Shown piece after piece: positions 8,012 through 16,324 of a DNA stretch of 29,778 nt (its first letter is position 1; each line of letters opens with the position of its first letter). This stretch comes from Gammaproteobacteria bacterium. Its GTDB lineage: Bacteria; Pseudomonadota; Gammaproteobacteria; UBA6429; Thiohalophilaceae. Below the pieces are notes generated by a model that made no database searches, was not told the origin of the DNA, and saw only the letters and a program-made list of their open reading frames with translations. Position numbers and translations under genes: made by a program. The stretch is from the NCBI GenBank assembly GCA_003233255.1, contig QILH01000202.1, positions 1 to 29,778 on the forward strand. The letters run 5' to 3'.

Positions 8012-8749
8012 TTATTGACTGATCAGTTGGTACAGCTTGAACAGGCCAAAAAACAGGGGCTGGTGTAGCAAATAGATGAGCAGAGCGTGAATGCCAGCAA
8101 AAACGAGCCAGCGGTTGATCGTCGCGCCTGGCTGCCAGGTCTGGATGTATTGAACCGGCTTTTCGGTTATCACCCAACGGGCAAAAAATATCCCGGTTAA
8201 CACGATTCCAAACCAGGGCAATAAAGGGGCATAGTCATCGGTTGCAGGTTTGTAGGTCATGAAGCCTATCCACTGTAGATAAATATTGTTGAAGACAGGA
8301 TTTTCATAGAAGTTTGCAAAAATGATCAAAAAACTACCAATTATCAGGTTTCCCCAATACAGCCTAAGAAAAGGAATGGCAAGCAGGCTGGCGACAAAAA
8401 TGAAGTGCAGGATACCAAAATAAATAAATCGATCGCCACTGCTAAACCAGGTCGAGATGGTGACGAGTAATGCTGCGGCAAGTAAAATTGCGACCCGTCG
8501 GATAAACTGTTTCCAGATTATACCATTTTTGTTTGCCAGATAGAGACTCATACCCACCACAAAGGTGAAAATTGAAATAATTAAGGTTCGAAAATTTAGC
8601 CAAAATGGCGAGTGGTAGAAGTCAAAATCAACATAATTGAATAAGGCCAGGTCAAAGCAAAAGTGAAACACAACCATCATGGCAACGGCACTGCCACGCA
8701 GGGCATCAATTAACGGGTAGCGATTCGAACTTGCAGGCTTATGATCCAT
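8012..8749 (-). CDS. DUF1624 / HGSNAT-like multipass membrane acyltransferase
   Basis: A predicted integral membrane protein of 245 residues with about seven hydrophobic helices. The N-terminal pattern RYPLIDALRGSAVAMMVVFH, the following FCFDLALF and the later FIYFGILHFIFVA match the DUF1624 family (heparan-alpha-glucosaminide N-acetyltransferase catalytic domain), whose members are thought to move acetyl groups across a membrane onto sugars. I chose ATG at 8749 because it directly precedes the conserved DALRG core. The frame is open to a TTG at 8863, but that would put nearly 40 unconserved residues in front. It lies upstream of lptD on the same strand and divergent from amgK, so an envelope-glycan substrate is plausible but unproven. 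Confidence 0.8.
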   Translation of the reverse strand: MDHKPASSNRYPLIDALRGSAVAMMVVFHFCFDLALFNYVDFDFYHSPFWLNFRTLIISIFTFVVGMSLYLANKNGIIWKQFIRRVAILLAAALLVTISTWFSSGDRFIYFGILHFIFVASLLAIPFLRLYWGNLIIGSFLIIFANFYENPVFNNIYLQWIGFMTYKPATDDYAPLLPWFGIVLTGIFFARWVITEKPVQYIQTWQPGATINRWLVFAGIHALLIYLLHQPLFFGLFKLYQLISQ

Positions 8750-8885
8750 GATGTGGTTATTGTGAAATGAAAACAACAAAATCACAAGTGAATAACGTAT
8801 ACTGACTCCGCCAGGATTGATTATTGATGGTGAGAGATAATCGAGGAAATGAGATCTATTCAAATAGTTTCACGGAGTGCCATGC
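8750..8885. other. Divergent intergenic region between DUF1624 gene and amgK
   Basis: This 136-base gap separates two divergent genes and must hold promoters for both. A TATACG (minus strand, 8804-8809) and a GATAAT (plus strand, about 8835-8840) are candidate -10 elements, but neither has a convincing -35. A GGAG at 8874-8877 is the amgK ribosome-binding site. No longer repeat or hairpin stood out. Confidence 0.4.
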
Positions 8886-9902
8886 GTGGATAAACGGCTG
8901 GACGATATCGAACGTTGGGCAAAGCAACTCTTTGTCGGCGAGGAATTACAAATTTCTCCTGCATCGGCGGATGCCAGTTTTCGTCGTTACTTTCGGGTGC
9001 AACACCAAACAGGTTCTAATATTATTATGGATGCGCCTCCAGATAAGGAAGATAGCGAGCCCTTTGTTCGAATTTCTGCCTACCTGGCAAATCTTGATCT
9101 CAATGTTCCCTTAGTACTAAATGAGGTCAGCGAGCGGGGCTTTTATTTGCTTACAGACCTTGGTTCGGTGCCCTATCTTGACCAATTATCGAATGATAAT
9201 TCGGATCATCTTTATCAGGATGCAATGCAGGTTTTGTTCACTATACAATCCCAGGGGAAACGGGATGAGGCAAAATTAGGGTTGTATAATAAAGCGTTAT
9301 TATTAAGTGAAATGGAACTGTTTAGTGACTGGTTTCTAGGTCGTGAGTTAGCGATCTCCTTAACCAAAAATCAGCGTAATGTTCTTCAGTCCTGTTACCA
9401 GCTATTGCTTGAGTCAGCCTTACAACAACCAGAAGTATTTGTGCATCGCGATTATCACTCAAGAAATTTAATGTACCTTGAAACGCATAATCCCGGTATT
9501 CTGGATTTTCAGGATGCGGTATGGGGGCCGATTACCTACGATCTGGTCTCATTGTTAAGGGATTGTTATATCACCTGGCCCGAGCAACAGGTTGCGGCCT
9601 GGGTTAAAAAATATTATTTACTGCTTTGCGAGGGGAAACTAATTAACAATGTAAGCGAGACACAGTTTGTGCGCTGGTTTGACTTGATGGGAATGCAACG
9701 CCATTTAAAGGCGAGTGGGATTTTTTCGCGACTTAAGCACCGTGATAATAAATTTGGCTACATCAAGGACATACCCAGAACTATGAATTATATTTTATCA
9801 GCTGCGGCACAGCACCCTGAATTTGATGATTTTCTCCATCTGATGGATGAAATTGGTATTTCAGAAAAACTTTCGTTAAATCAAATGGAAAATATTTTGT
9901 GA
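8886..9902 (+). CDS. amgK: N-acetylmuramate/N-acetylglucosamine kinase AmgK
   Basis: This is an anomeric sugar kinase of the aminoglycoside-phosphotransferase fold. It phosphorylates recovered MurNAc at C1, the first step of the Pseudomonas-type cell-wall recycling bypass that feeds UDP-MurNAc synthesis and lessens dependence on MurA (the fosfomycin target). The catalytic Brenner-type loop VHRDYHSRNLMYL is near residue 187 and the metal-binding ILDFQDAVWGP is near 206. The nucleotide-binding N-lobe begins ISPASADASFRRYFRV. I prefer GTG at 8886 because GGAG lies eight bases upstream; an in-frame GTG at 8877 overlaps that site. The stop overlaps the murU start by four bases (GTGA). The identification rests on fold motifs plus the murU neighbour. 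Confidence 0.92.
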   Translation: MDKRLDDIERWAKQLFVGEELQISPASADASFRRYFRVQHQTGSNIIMDAPPDKEDSEPFVRISAYLANLDLNVPLVLNEVSERGFYLLTDLGSVPYLDQLSNDNSDHLYQDAMQVLFTIQSQGKRDEAKLGLYNKALLLSEMELFSDWFLGRELAISLTKNQRNVLQSCYQLLLESALQQPEVFVHRDYHSRNLMYLETHNPGILDFQDAVWGPITYDLVSLLRDCYITWPEQQVAAWVKKYYLLLCEGKLINNVSETQFVRWFDLMGMQRHLKASGIFSRLKHRDNKFGYIKDIPRTMNYILSAAAQHPEFDDFLHLMDEIGISEKLSLNQMENIL

Positions 9903-10567
9903 AGGCAATGATTCTAGCCGCGGGCCGCGGCGAGCGCATGAGGCCATTAACTGATGAAACGCCTAAGCCATTATTAAAAATTTCTGGCAAGAGACTCATT
10001 GAGTATCATCTGGAGAATTTAGCTCGTGCTGGAATAGAAGAGGTTGTAATCAATCATGCATGGCTGGGGGAACAATTTCCTTTGGTGTTAGGTTCTGGTG
10101 AACAGTTTGGGCTTCATATTCATTATTCCAATGAAGGTGAAAAGGCCCTGGAAACGGCCGGAGGGATTATTCGGGCGTTGCCGTTTTTAGGCTCCGAGCC
10201 TTTCCTGCTGGTGAATGGGGATATCTGGACTGACTATGAATTATCCGGACTTACCGAGCCCTCCTTTCAATTAAAGTACCTTATGCATTTGATCCTTGTG
10301 ACCAACCGCAGCCATCATCCGCGCGGTGATTTTGATCTTGATGAGCATACGTTCCTACTCGATAAGCCAGCCTATACTTATTCTGGAATTGGCGTCTATT
10401 CGCCAAAAATATTTACTAGACTTAAGGTAGGAGTGCAGCCGCTAGCGCCGGTTATTCGCGAAACGATTAGGCAACGGCAAGTTACGGGTGAACTATATAC
10501 AGGCGCATGGGAAGATGTTGGGACACCTGAACGCCTGGCCGATCTGGACGCACGACTGGCGATGTAG
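9899..10567 (+). CDS. murU: N-acetylmuramate-1-phosphate uridylyltransferase MurU
   Basis: It transfers UMP from UTP to MurNAc-alpha-1-phosphate, giving UDP-MurNAc. It is the partner of AmgK in peptidoglycan sugar recycling. The nucleotidyltransferase signature LAAGRGERMRPLTDETPKPL occupies residues 6-25, and the metal/UTP loop LLVNGDIWTDYE is near 105. The C-terminal GAWEDVGTPERLADLDARL is characteristic of this subgroup. The length of 222 residues is typical and lacks the extra acetyltransferase domain of GlmU. The GTG start at 9899 is in a four-base overlap with amgK; ATG at 9908 is a possible alternative. Translational coupling to amgK is likely. Confidence 0.93.
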   Translation: MKAMILAAGRGERMRPLTDETPKPLLKISGKRLIEYHLENLARAGIEEVVINHAWLGEQFPLVLGSGEQFGLHIHYSNEGEKALETAGGIIRALPFLGSEPFLLVNGDIWTDYELSGLTEPSFQLKYLMHLILVTNRSHHPRGDFDLDEHTFLLDKPAYTYSGIGVYSPKIFTRLKVGVQPLAPVIRETIRQRQVTGELYTGAWEDVGTPERLADLDARLAM

Positions 10568-10587
10568 AGATAAGGGTATAATGCATT

Positions 10588-12021
10588 ATGGGTGAAGAGA
10601 TCAAAAGCAGTCATTTCGTTGCTGATGACTTCAGCCGGTTTGAATCATTGCTATCTGAGGAAACCAGTGATTTAGCCAAACTCTTTGCCCAGAATGACTT
10701 CGTGAATGAGCATCCGGTGTCAGGTTTTGAAATTGAGTCCTGGTTGGTAGATTCGGCTTTTCATCCGGCTCCGCTTAACGAGGAATTTCTTACAGCGTTT
10801 AATAACCCGCTTGCCAGTCCAGAGCTAGCCAATTTTAATGTTGAAATCAATACCGAACCAAGAAGCCTCACTGGTCATGTGTTTTCCGCCATGCATCACG
10901 CCCTTAATGAAACCTGGGAGCAATGCAAAAATACGGCATCCGGTTTAGATGCCAGGATTATTATGTGTGGTATTTTACCGACCATTCAGAATGAAGATCT
11001 AAATTTATCAAACATGTCGAAAATGAAACGTTATCGTGCGCTCAATCGCGAAGTATTCCACCGCCGTAAAGGCAAACCAATTACATTAGATATAAATGGA
11101 CAGGAGCATTTAAAGGTCACGCATCGTGATGTTATGCTGGAGTCAGCGGCGACTTCGTTCCAGATTCATATCCAGGTTAATCCTCGGCAGGCTGTTCGCT
11201 ATTATAATGCCAGTATTTTACTTTCCGCACCGCTGGTCGCGTTAACCGCAAATTCGCCGTATTTGTTTGGTAAGGATTTGTGGGACGAGACCCGCATTCC
11301 TTTGTTTGAGCAGGCGGTTTCAGTTGGTGGCTATGATGGTGCAGCATTTGGGCCGATAAGACGTGTCACGTTTGGCTCAGGATATGCGCGGGATTCTTTG
11401 CTGGAGTGTTTTGTTGAAAACCTGGATCACTACCCTGTGTTATTGCCAGTTTGCCTTGACGAAGGAAAAGAAACCTTACCACATCTGCGTTTACATAACG
11501 GTACGGTTTGGCGATGGAACCGACCGCTTATTGGTTTTGATGAACAGGGTAGGCCACACTTACGCATTGAACAGCGGGTGGTGGCTGCTGGCCCGAGTAC
11601 GCTTGATGCGGTTGCTAATGCTGCATTTTACTATGGTGTTGTGACTTATTTAGCCAATGCCGAGACGCCGCCCGAGCGGTTGCTGGATTTTGCATTGGCC
11701 AAAAATAATTTTTATCGTGCCTGTCATCTCGGCTTGCGTGCGCAATTATCCTGGTTTGATGGTGGGCAGGGCACGGCACTGGAGTTATTATCAGAACAAT
11801 TATTACCAATGGCACGGCTTGGCCTGGAGCAGCTTGGTATATCGGTAACCGATATAAAAGAATATCTATCGGTTATCGAGCAACGGTTATCAAATAAAAC
11901 CAATGGTGCAACCTGGCAACGGCAGTTTGTTAAGAAACATGGTAACGATATGTATGCGTTGACTGAAAATTATTATTTGCAGCAGAACAGTGGATTGCCT
12001 GTTCATGAGTGGCTGATATAA
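10588..12021 (+). CDS. GCS2-type glutamate-cysteine-ligase-like carboxylate-amine ligase
   Basis: This 477-residue protein resembles the glutamate-cysteine ligase family 2 / carboxylate-amine ligase group, which joins a carboxylate to an amine with ATP. Visible family-like features are the N-terminal acidic substrate/metal region GFEIESWLVDSA and FNVEINTEPRSLT, and the middle segments ESAATSFQIHIQVNP, ANSPYLFGKDLWDETRIPLF, and HLRLHNGTVWRWNRPLIGF. These correspond to the conserved ATP and metal strands. Whether the product is gamma-glutamylcysteine is uncertain. The family includes ligases with other substrates, and the downstream deacylase argues for a specialised product. ATG start; a TATAAT lies only five bases upstream. 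It follows murU by 20 bases and precedes the M14 gene by two. Confidence 0.8.
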   Translation: MGEEIKSSHFVADDFSRFESLLSEETSDLAKLFAQNDFVNEHPVSGFEIESWLVDSAFHPAPLNEEFLTAFNNPLASPELANFNVEINTEPRSLTGHVFSAMHHALNETWEQCKNTASGLDARIIMCGILPTIQNEDLNLSNMSKMKRYRALNREVFHRRKGKPITLDINGQEHLKVTHRDVMLESAATSFQIHIQVNPRQAVRYYNASILLSAPLVALTANSPYLFGKDLWDETRIPLFEQAVSVGGYDGAAFGPIRRVTFGSGYARDSLLECFVENLDHYPVLLPVCLDEGKETLPHLRLHNGTVWRWNRPLIGFDEQGRPHLRIEQRVVAAGPSTLDAVANAAFYYGVVTYLANAETPPERLLDFALAKNNFYRACHLGLRAQLSWFDGGQGTALELLSEQLLPMARLGLEQLGISVTDIKEYLSVIEQRLSNKTNGATWQRQFVKKHGNDMYALTENYYLQQNSGLPVHEWLI

Positions 12022-12023
12022 TC

Positions 12024-13040
12024 ATGCTAACCGTTTACGAATCAGTTCCTGAAGGATTGTTAAATTGCGAACCGAGTGAATTGCATGAGTGTTTGCCGGG
12101 GCCTAGCTTGATTCACTTATCAGGTGAAATAAAGCAGCCGCTATTTATTTCAGTGTTGTTGCACGGCAATGAGACAACGGGCTGGTATGCGGTACGTGAG
12201 TTGCTAAAAGAATATCAGGATAAAACCTTACCGAGGGCATTGAGTGTGTTCATTGCTAATGTTGCTGCGGCAAAGGAATCGCTTCGTCGTTTAGACTCCC
12301 AGCCTGATTACAACCGTATCTGGAAGGTAGATCAGGATAATGCAGAAAAGGGTATGGTGCATGAGGTTCTACGTCAGATGGAGCAACGTGATGTATTTGC
12401 CTGTATTGATATTCATAATAATTCAGGGCGCAACCCGCACTATGCCTGTATTAACCGACTGGCAACATCATTCTTTCAATTAGCGACGTTATTTGCGAAT
12501 ATCGTGGTGTACTTCATCAAACCGGATACCGTTCTGTCAATGGCATTTTCGAACTTATGTCCAGCGGTAACAATCGAATGCGGCAGACCAGACGAGACAA
12601 ACGGACTTGAACATGCGCTAGGTTATTTACGTGCGGCGTTAAATTTACAGGAGCTGGATGAACAAAGTCGTGAGGTACATGATATACGTGTTTTCCATAC
12701 CGTCGCGATTGTGAAACTCAAAGAGGGTCTTACCATCGGTCTGCAAGGGCAAAATGTGACCTTACAAATCTCGCCGCAGCTGGATCAGCATAATTTTAAC
12801 GAGCTCAAATCCGGTACGGTTATCGCGCTTACCCAACAGGATGATTTCATGCCGGTTGAGGCCATCAATGAATTCGGAAAAGACGTTGCTGACCGATATT
12901 TTGAGGTTAAACAGGGCTCATTGCGCCTTATTCGGACGGTGATGCCTTCGATGCTGACCCTGGATACGGATATTATTCGTCAGGATTGTTTCTGTTATTT
13001 GATGGAGCCGCTGGATTTAACCAGTTCGTTGTCTACCTGA
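12024..13040 (+). CDS. M14-family succinylglutamate desuccinylase/aspartoacylase-like protein
   Basis: This is a zinc-dependent hydrolase of the AstE/AspA branch of the carboxypeptidase family, which cleaves N-acyl amino acids. From the ATG at 12024 the zinc motif HGNE gives H47 and E50. A conserved DYNRIW (Arg98) matches the DxNR substrate-binding motif. CIDIHNNSG gives the third ligand H131, and TIECGRP gives the general-base Glu185. Spacing fits the family. A GTG at 12009 would add five residues and overlap the ligase gene, but ATG two bases after the ligase stop is simpler. The tight spacing implies the ligase and hydrolase act together. The substrate is unknown; arginine catabolism by AstE is unlikely because no other ast gene is nearby. 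Confidence 0.82.
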   Translation: MLTVYESVPEGLLNCEPSELHECLPGPSLIHLSGEIKQPLFISVLLHGNETTGWYAVRELLKEYQDKTLPRALSVFIANVAAAKESLRRLDSQPDYNRIWKVDQDNAEKGMVHEVLRQMEQRDVFACIDIHNNSGRNPHYACINRLATSFFQLATLFANIVVYFIKPDTVLSMAFSNLCPAVTIECGRPDETNGLEHALGYLRAALNLQELDEQSREVHDIRVFHTVAIVKLKEGLTIGLQGQNVTLQISPQLDQHNFNELKSGTVIALTQQDDFMPVEAINEFGKDVADRYFEVKQGSLRLIRTVMPSMLTLDTDIIRQDCFCYLMEPLDLTSSLST

Positions 13041-13074
13041 AGGTAAAGTAAGGTCTTCTGGCCATACCGCTGGC

Positions 13075-13102
13075 TTGAGCTAATTGGCTAAGTTGGTATA
13101 AT
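13075..13102 (+). promoter_or_regulatory. Sigma-70-type promoter for the TPR/L,D-transpeptidase pair
   Basis: TTGAGC (13075-13080) and a perfect TATAAT (13097-13102) are separated by 16 bases. They lie in the 124-base gap after the M14 gene and about 60 bases upstream of the TPR gene start. This is one of the best promoter matches in the window and implies that the pair forms its own transcription unit. Confidence 0.7.
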
Positions 13103-13164
13103 CGTTGCAGTTTTTCACGAACAAGCTATATTAAGAATTAGCCATACGGAAGAGATTATTGTCG

Positions 13165-14127
13165 ATGTTGTCACGTATTTTTCTCTATTGTTGTGTAATC
13201 AGCAGTTGTTATACAGGATCTGCGTTTGCGGCTGAGCTGCAAACAATTCAGGCCCGGTTTCAATCCGGGCAAGATGATACCGTTAAACTTTTACGCGACG
13301 TTGATAACTATTTGCAACAATCCCCCAACAATATTGAGGCGTTGTTTTTAAAAGCGAATCTACTCGAGCAAAACAAGGATATGGATCAGGCTGAAAGCCT
13401 GTACCGTGAACTCATCAAGCTCTATCCGAGTGTACCTGAACCTTATAATAATCTGGCGCACTTACTGGTCAAGCAGAGTAAGCTGGGTGAAGCTCAGCTA
13501 TTACTTGAAAAGGCTCTGCGAACGCATTCGGCTTATGCGACCGTATATGATAATTTAAGCCAGATTTATGTGGCCATGGCTCGAGATTCTTATGGGAAAG
13601 CCCTGCAACTTAACGAGACCCGCCCTCAAATTAGTCTTGCCAGCCTGGATACGATAACGACATCTTCGACCCTTCGGGCGAAGCAGGCAGATATTACTGC
13701 GGCAAAAGAAACAGAATCTATTGCCCCCATTGTGCTGACATCAACCGAAAAAAAGGCAGTTGCTTCCAGGGCGACACAGGATCGCGACGAAATAATAACA
13801 ACGCTTGAAGGTTGGGCCGCGGCATGGTCGGAGCAAGCAACCGATGTCTATTTCATTTTTTATGCAGATGATTATCATCCTCCTGGTCAGTCGCGTATTT
13901 CATGGAAAAAAGAACGGCGGCTGCGTCTAAAGAAGCCGCGCTGGATTCAAATTGGTTTAGATGGGATCAATATTAAATCTTTAACCAATGGCGAAGCCAA
14001 AGTTGAATTAGTGCAGGTCTATCGTGCCAGCAACTATCGGGATAAGACCCGCAAAGAGTTAAGATTGCGCCAGACAGCGGATGGTTGGCGCATCGTTGAA
14101 GAAAAGCACCTGGCCAGGATAAATTAA
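13165..14127 (+). CDS. Secreted TPR protein with C-terminal Csd6-type NTF2-like domain
   Basis: A signal peptide covers about residues 1-23 (cleavage after GSAFA). TPR repeats follow at about 25-135 (NNIEALFLKANLLEQNKDMD, then VPEPYNNLAHLLVKQSKLGE, then YATVYDNLSQIYVAMA). A linker leads to a C-terminal NTF2/SnoaL-like domain of about 110 residues: TLEGWAAAWSEQATDVYFIF, YHPPGQSRISWKKERRLRLK, and a closing LRLRQTADGWRIVEEKHL. This domain is related to the one ending the next protein. ATG at 13165 directly precedes the signal peptide, with GGAAGAG about ten bases upstream; a TTG two codons earlier is the alternative. The next ATG is two bases after its stop. A periplasmic partner of the transpeptidase is a reasonable inference. 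The enzymatic role is unknown. Confidence 0.82.
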   Translation: MLSRIFLYCCVISSCYTGSAFAAELQTIQARFQSGQDDTVKLLRDVDNYLQQSPNNIEALFLKANLLEQNKDMDQAESLYRELIKLYPSVPEPYNNLAHLLVKQSKLGEAQLLLEKALRTHSAYATVYDNLSQIYVAMARDSYGKALQLNETRPQISLASLDTITTSSTLRAKQADITAAKETESIAPIVLTSTEKKAVASRATQDRDEIITTLEGWAAAWSEQATDVYFIFYADDYHPPGQSRISWKKERRLRLKKPRWIQIGLDGINIKSLTNGEAKVELVQVYRASNYRDKTRKELRLRQTADGWRIVEEKHLARIN

Positions 14128-14128
14128 T

Positions 14129-15535
14129 ATGCCGTTGTTTTATCGAAAGTCTTTTATCTTATCTGGGGTTGCCATTTTAATGGTGGTGGCGGTAGTGACA
14201 CAAAGCCAGACGATATCAAGCTTGGCGCAACCGCCAGTAGCACACACCAGCCTGTTACAATCCAGCACCGGGCCTTCGCTGGCGATAAATAAACATGCGC
14301 TGGAAAGAACGGTTCCAGAAATCGATTTAACCAATGCTGCTTTACGCAAACTTAGACTGCGTATGGAAAAAAGAATATTGCTGGATAAAAATGATTATGA
14401 AGCTTATTTGCTAAAGGGTATGGTGAGTTATCAGCTGGGTGAAACTCAACAGGCCTTCAGGGAAATTACCCAGTTATCTGAACGAGCGCCTAAATTCCAT
14501 CTTGCACATCTGCTGCGGGCTGATATATTAGCTGGCCGTACTAATGCCGTGAGCGATATCAGTTTACTCGGTTTTAATGCCAATCAGGAAATTCTAAATA
14601 AACAGTTAGCTGCACTACGACATGAAGCTCGCATGCGTATCCAGGCGAATTTGAATCCGGTTGCTCAGGGCAAAGTACCGTTACAACTACTAAACTTAAG
14701 CCCCTCGATCCAGACCGCCTTGTTAGTCGATAAAACAAACCATCGCTTATATGTTTTTAAACGCGAGAACAGCAATTCCCCTGCGCGTTTAATTAAAGAC
14801 TTTTATATTAGTACAGGGCGGAAAACAGGCAATAAGATCATCGAAGGCGATTTGAAAACGCCAGAAGGTGCTTATTTTATTACTTCATGGATTCCCGATG
14901 GGGAATTACCTGAGAAGTACGGTGTTGGTGCATTTCCAACTAACTATCCAAATGCTCTGGATCGGAAGCTAGGTAAAACAGGCGATGGTATCTGGTTACA
15001 TGGAACCGATCGGATTTATTACAGTCGCCCTCCACTGGATAGTGAAGGTTGCGTGGTTTTATCGAATCCTGATTTAAAGAAGATTCAGCACCTTATCAAA
15101 CCTGGGGTTACTCCTATTGTCATTGCCGACAAAATACACTGGGTATCGGTTAGTGAATGGCATAAGACACGTGCTGCGGTTTTAAAATCGATAGAACGCT
15201 GGCGTCAGGATTGGGAGAGCCTTGATGTGCAAAAATATCTAAGCCACTATGGAAAAGATTTCTGGAGTGGACGGCACGATCAAAGTAGCTGGAAACAGTA
15301 TAAGGCACGTATTTCAAAACAAAAAACATTTCAGAAGGTCACCATAAGCGATCTTTCTTTATATTATTACCCCGAGCAGAGTGAGAATGAAAGTGGTTCT
15401 GGAAATATGGTGCTAGCTAGATTTACTCAAAAGTACCAGTCTAATAACTATAACGGCGAAATCAGCAAACGTATTTATCTTTTCGAAGACGCTAATAATT
15501 CCAAAAACTGGAAAATTCTCTACGAAGGTCGCTAA
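14129..15535 (+). CDS. L,D-transpeptidase (YkuD) with TPR-like and NTF2-like domains
   Basis: This is a membrane-anchored periplasmic enzyme of 468 residues. A signal or anchor helix is at about 8-27 (FILSGVAILMVVAVVTQ). A helical TPR-like region is at about 65-130. The YkuD catalytic domain spans about 190-330: LLVDKTNHRLYVFKRE, the conserved WLHGTDR with His291, and SEGCVVLSN with nucleophile Cys308. A C-terminal NTF2-like domain (about 345-468; ERWRQDWESLDVQKYLSHYG) resembles the pocket domain of Helicobacter Csd6. Such enzymes form 3-3 crosslinks, attach lipoproteins, or trim stem peptides; the sequence does not decide which. ATG start with AGGA nine bases upstream. It is co-transcribed with the TPR gene, and its stop codon overlaps the stop of the opposing gene. 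Confidence 0.9.
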   Translation: MPLFYRKSFILSGVAILMVVAVVTQSQTISSLAQPPVAHTSLLQSSTGPSLAINKHALERTVPEIDLTNAALRKLRLRMEKRILLDKNDYEAYLLKGMVSYQLGETQQAFREITQLSERAPKFHLAHLLRADILAGRTNAVSDISLLGFNANQEILNKQLAALRHEARMRIQANLNPVAQGKVPLQLLNLSPSIQTALLVDKTNHRLYVFKRENSNSPARLIKDFYISTGRKTGNKIIEGDLKTPEGAYFITSWIPDGELPEKYGVGAFPTNYPNALDRKLGKTGDGIWLHGTDRIYYSRPPLDSEGCVVLSNPDLKKIQHLIKPGVTPIVIADKIHWVSVSEWHKTRAAVLKSIERWRQDWESLDVQKYLSHYGKDFWSGRHDQSSWKQYKARISKQKTFQKVTISDLSLYYYPEQSENESGSGNMVLARFTQKYQSNNYNGEISKRIYLFEDANNSKNWKILYEGR

Positions 15536-16302
15536 TAGTACCGTAAACGATACCAAAGCCTTCCCAACCATTCATGAAAGACTTGCGCTGAAATTTTGGC
15601 CGAATTAATGCGAGGGAATATTTTCATATAAAATTTTTGTGTGTCTGAAATATGAAAACCCATTGCTGCAGGGGTTACGATAAAACCAGCATGTTCAAAT
15701 GCTTCAACGGCGCGAGGCATATGTAAGGCATGCGTCACCAGGATGATATTCGTATTTTTATTATTGTTGCTATTTAGCATCTTGTAACTGTATATCGCAT
15801 TCTGATAAGTTGTACGGCTTTTATCTTCTACCCAATGTGCAACCCCAATAAATGAATTTTCAATAACCTGCTTCATCAAAGCCGCTTCCGATACCCGTCC
15901 TCCATAAACGCTACCTCCGCTAACCAGGATGGGCAGCTTCAGTTTACGTTGTAGATAAGTTCCATAGCGGCAACGCTCCAACGTGTATCGTGAAACTGTA
16001 TCCTTCGATTGGTACTCGGGTGCGTCTCTGTAGCGACCACCACCGAGGATAACAATGGCTTTGGCAGATACAGTATTTAATTGCTCGTTGGTTAAGGCTG
16101 AATTTTCCTGGGCAATGTTGACCAGTGTCGAGCCGACCAGGGGTATACTGATCAATATCAAACTGATTAAACCGGTATAAAAAAATACCTGTCCGCTGCG
16201 ATAAAACCTGATACGTATTACCATACCTAGAAAAATAAGAGTAAAAAATAAACCAGGTGGAACCACCAGAATCGAAATTAGTTTGGTTATCAGGACTTCC
16301 AT
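15532..16302 (-). CDS. ElyC/YdcF-type DUF218 membrane protein
   Basis: A 256-residue DUF218 protein. Two N-terminal hydrophobic helices (about 10-30 and 40-58) precede a soluble domain that opens with the family motif KAIVILGGGRYRDAPEY. It continues with LPILVSGGSVYGG, an acidic catalytic-site-like VEDKSRTTYQNAIYS, and ILVTHALHMPRAVEAFEHAG. This layout is that of E. coli ElyC, which affects peptidoglycan and undecaprenyl-phosphate metabolism, though the family biochemistry is poorly defined. ATG start with AAGG nine bases upstream. It is the last gene of the leftward cluster after lipA and converges on the L,D-transpeptidase gene with a four-base stop-codon overlap, leaving no room for a terminator between them. 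Confidence 0.85.
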   Translation of the reverse strand: MEVLITKLISILVVPPGLFFTLIFLGMVIRIRFYRSGQVFFYTGLISLILISIPLVGSTLVNIAQENSALTNEQLNTVSAKAIVILGGGRYRDAPEYQSKDTVSRYTLERCRYGTYLQRKLKLPILVSGGSVYGGRVSEAALMKQVIENSFIGVAHWVEDKSRTTYQNAIYSYKMLNSNNNKNTNIILVTHALHMPRAVEAFEHAGFIVTPAAMGFHISDTQKFYMKIFPRINSAKISAQVFHEWLGRLWYRLRYY

Positions 16303-16324
16303 GTAGCGCTACCTTTGAGTGTTT

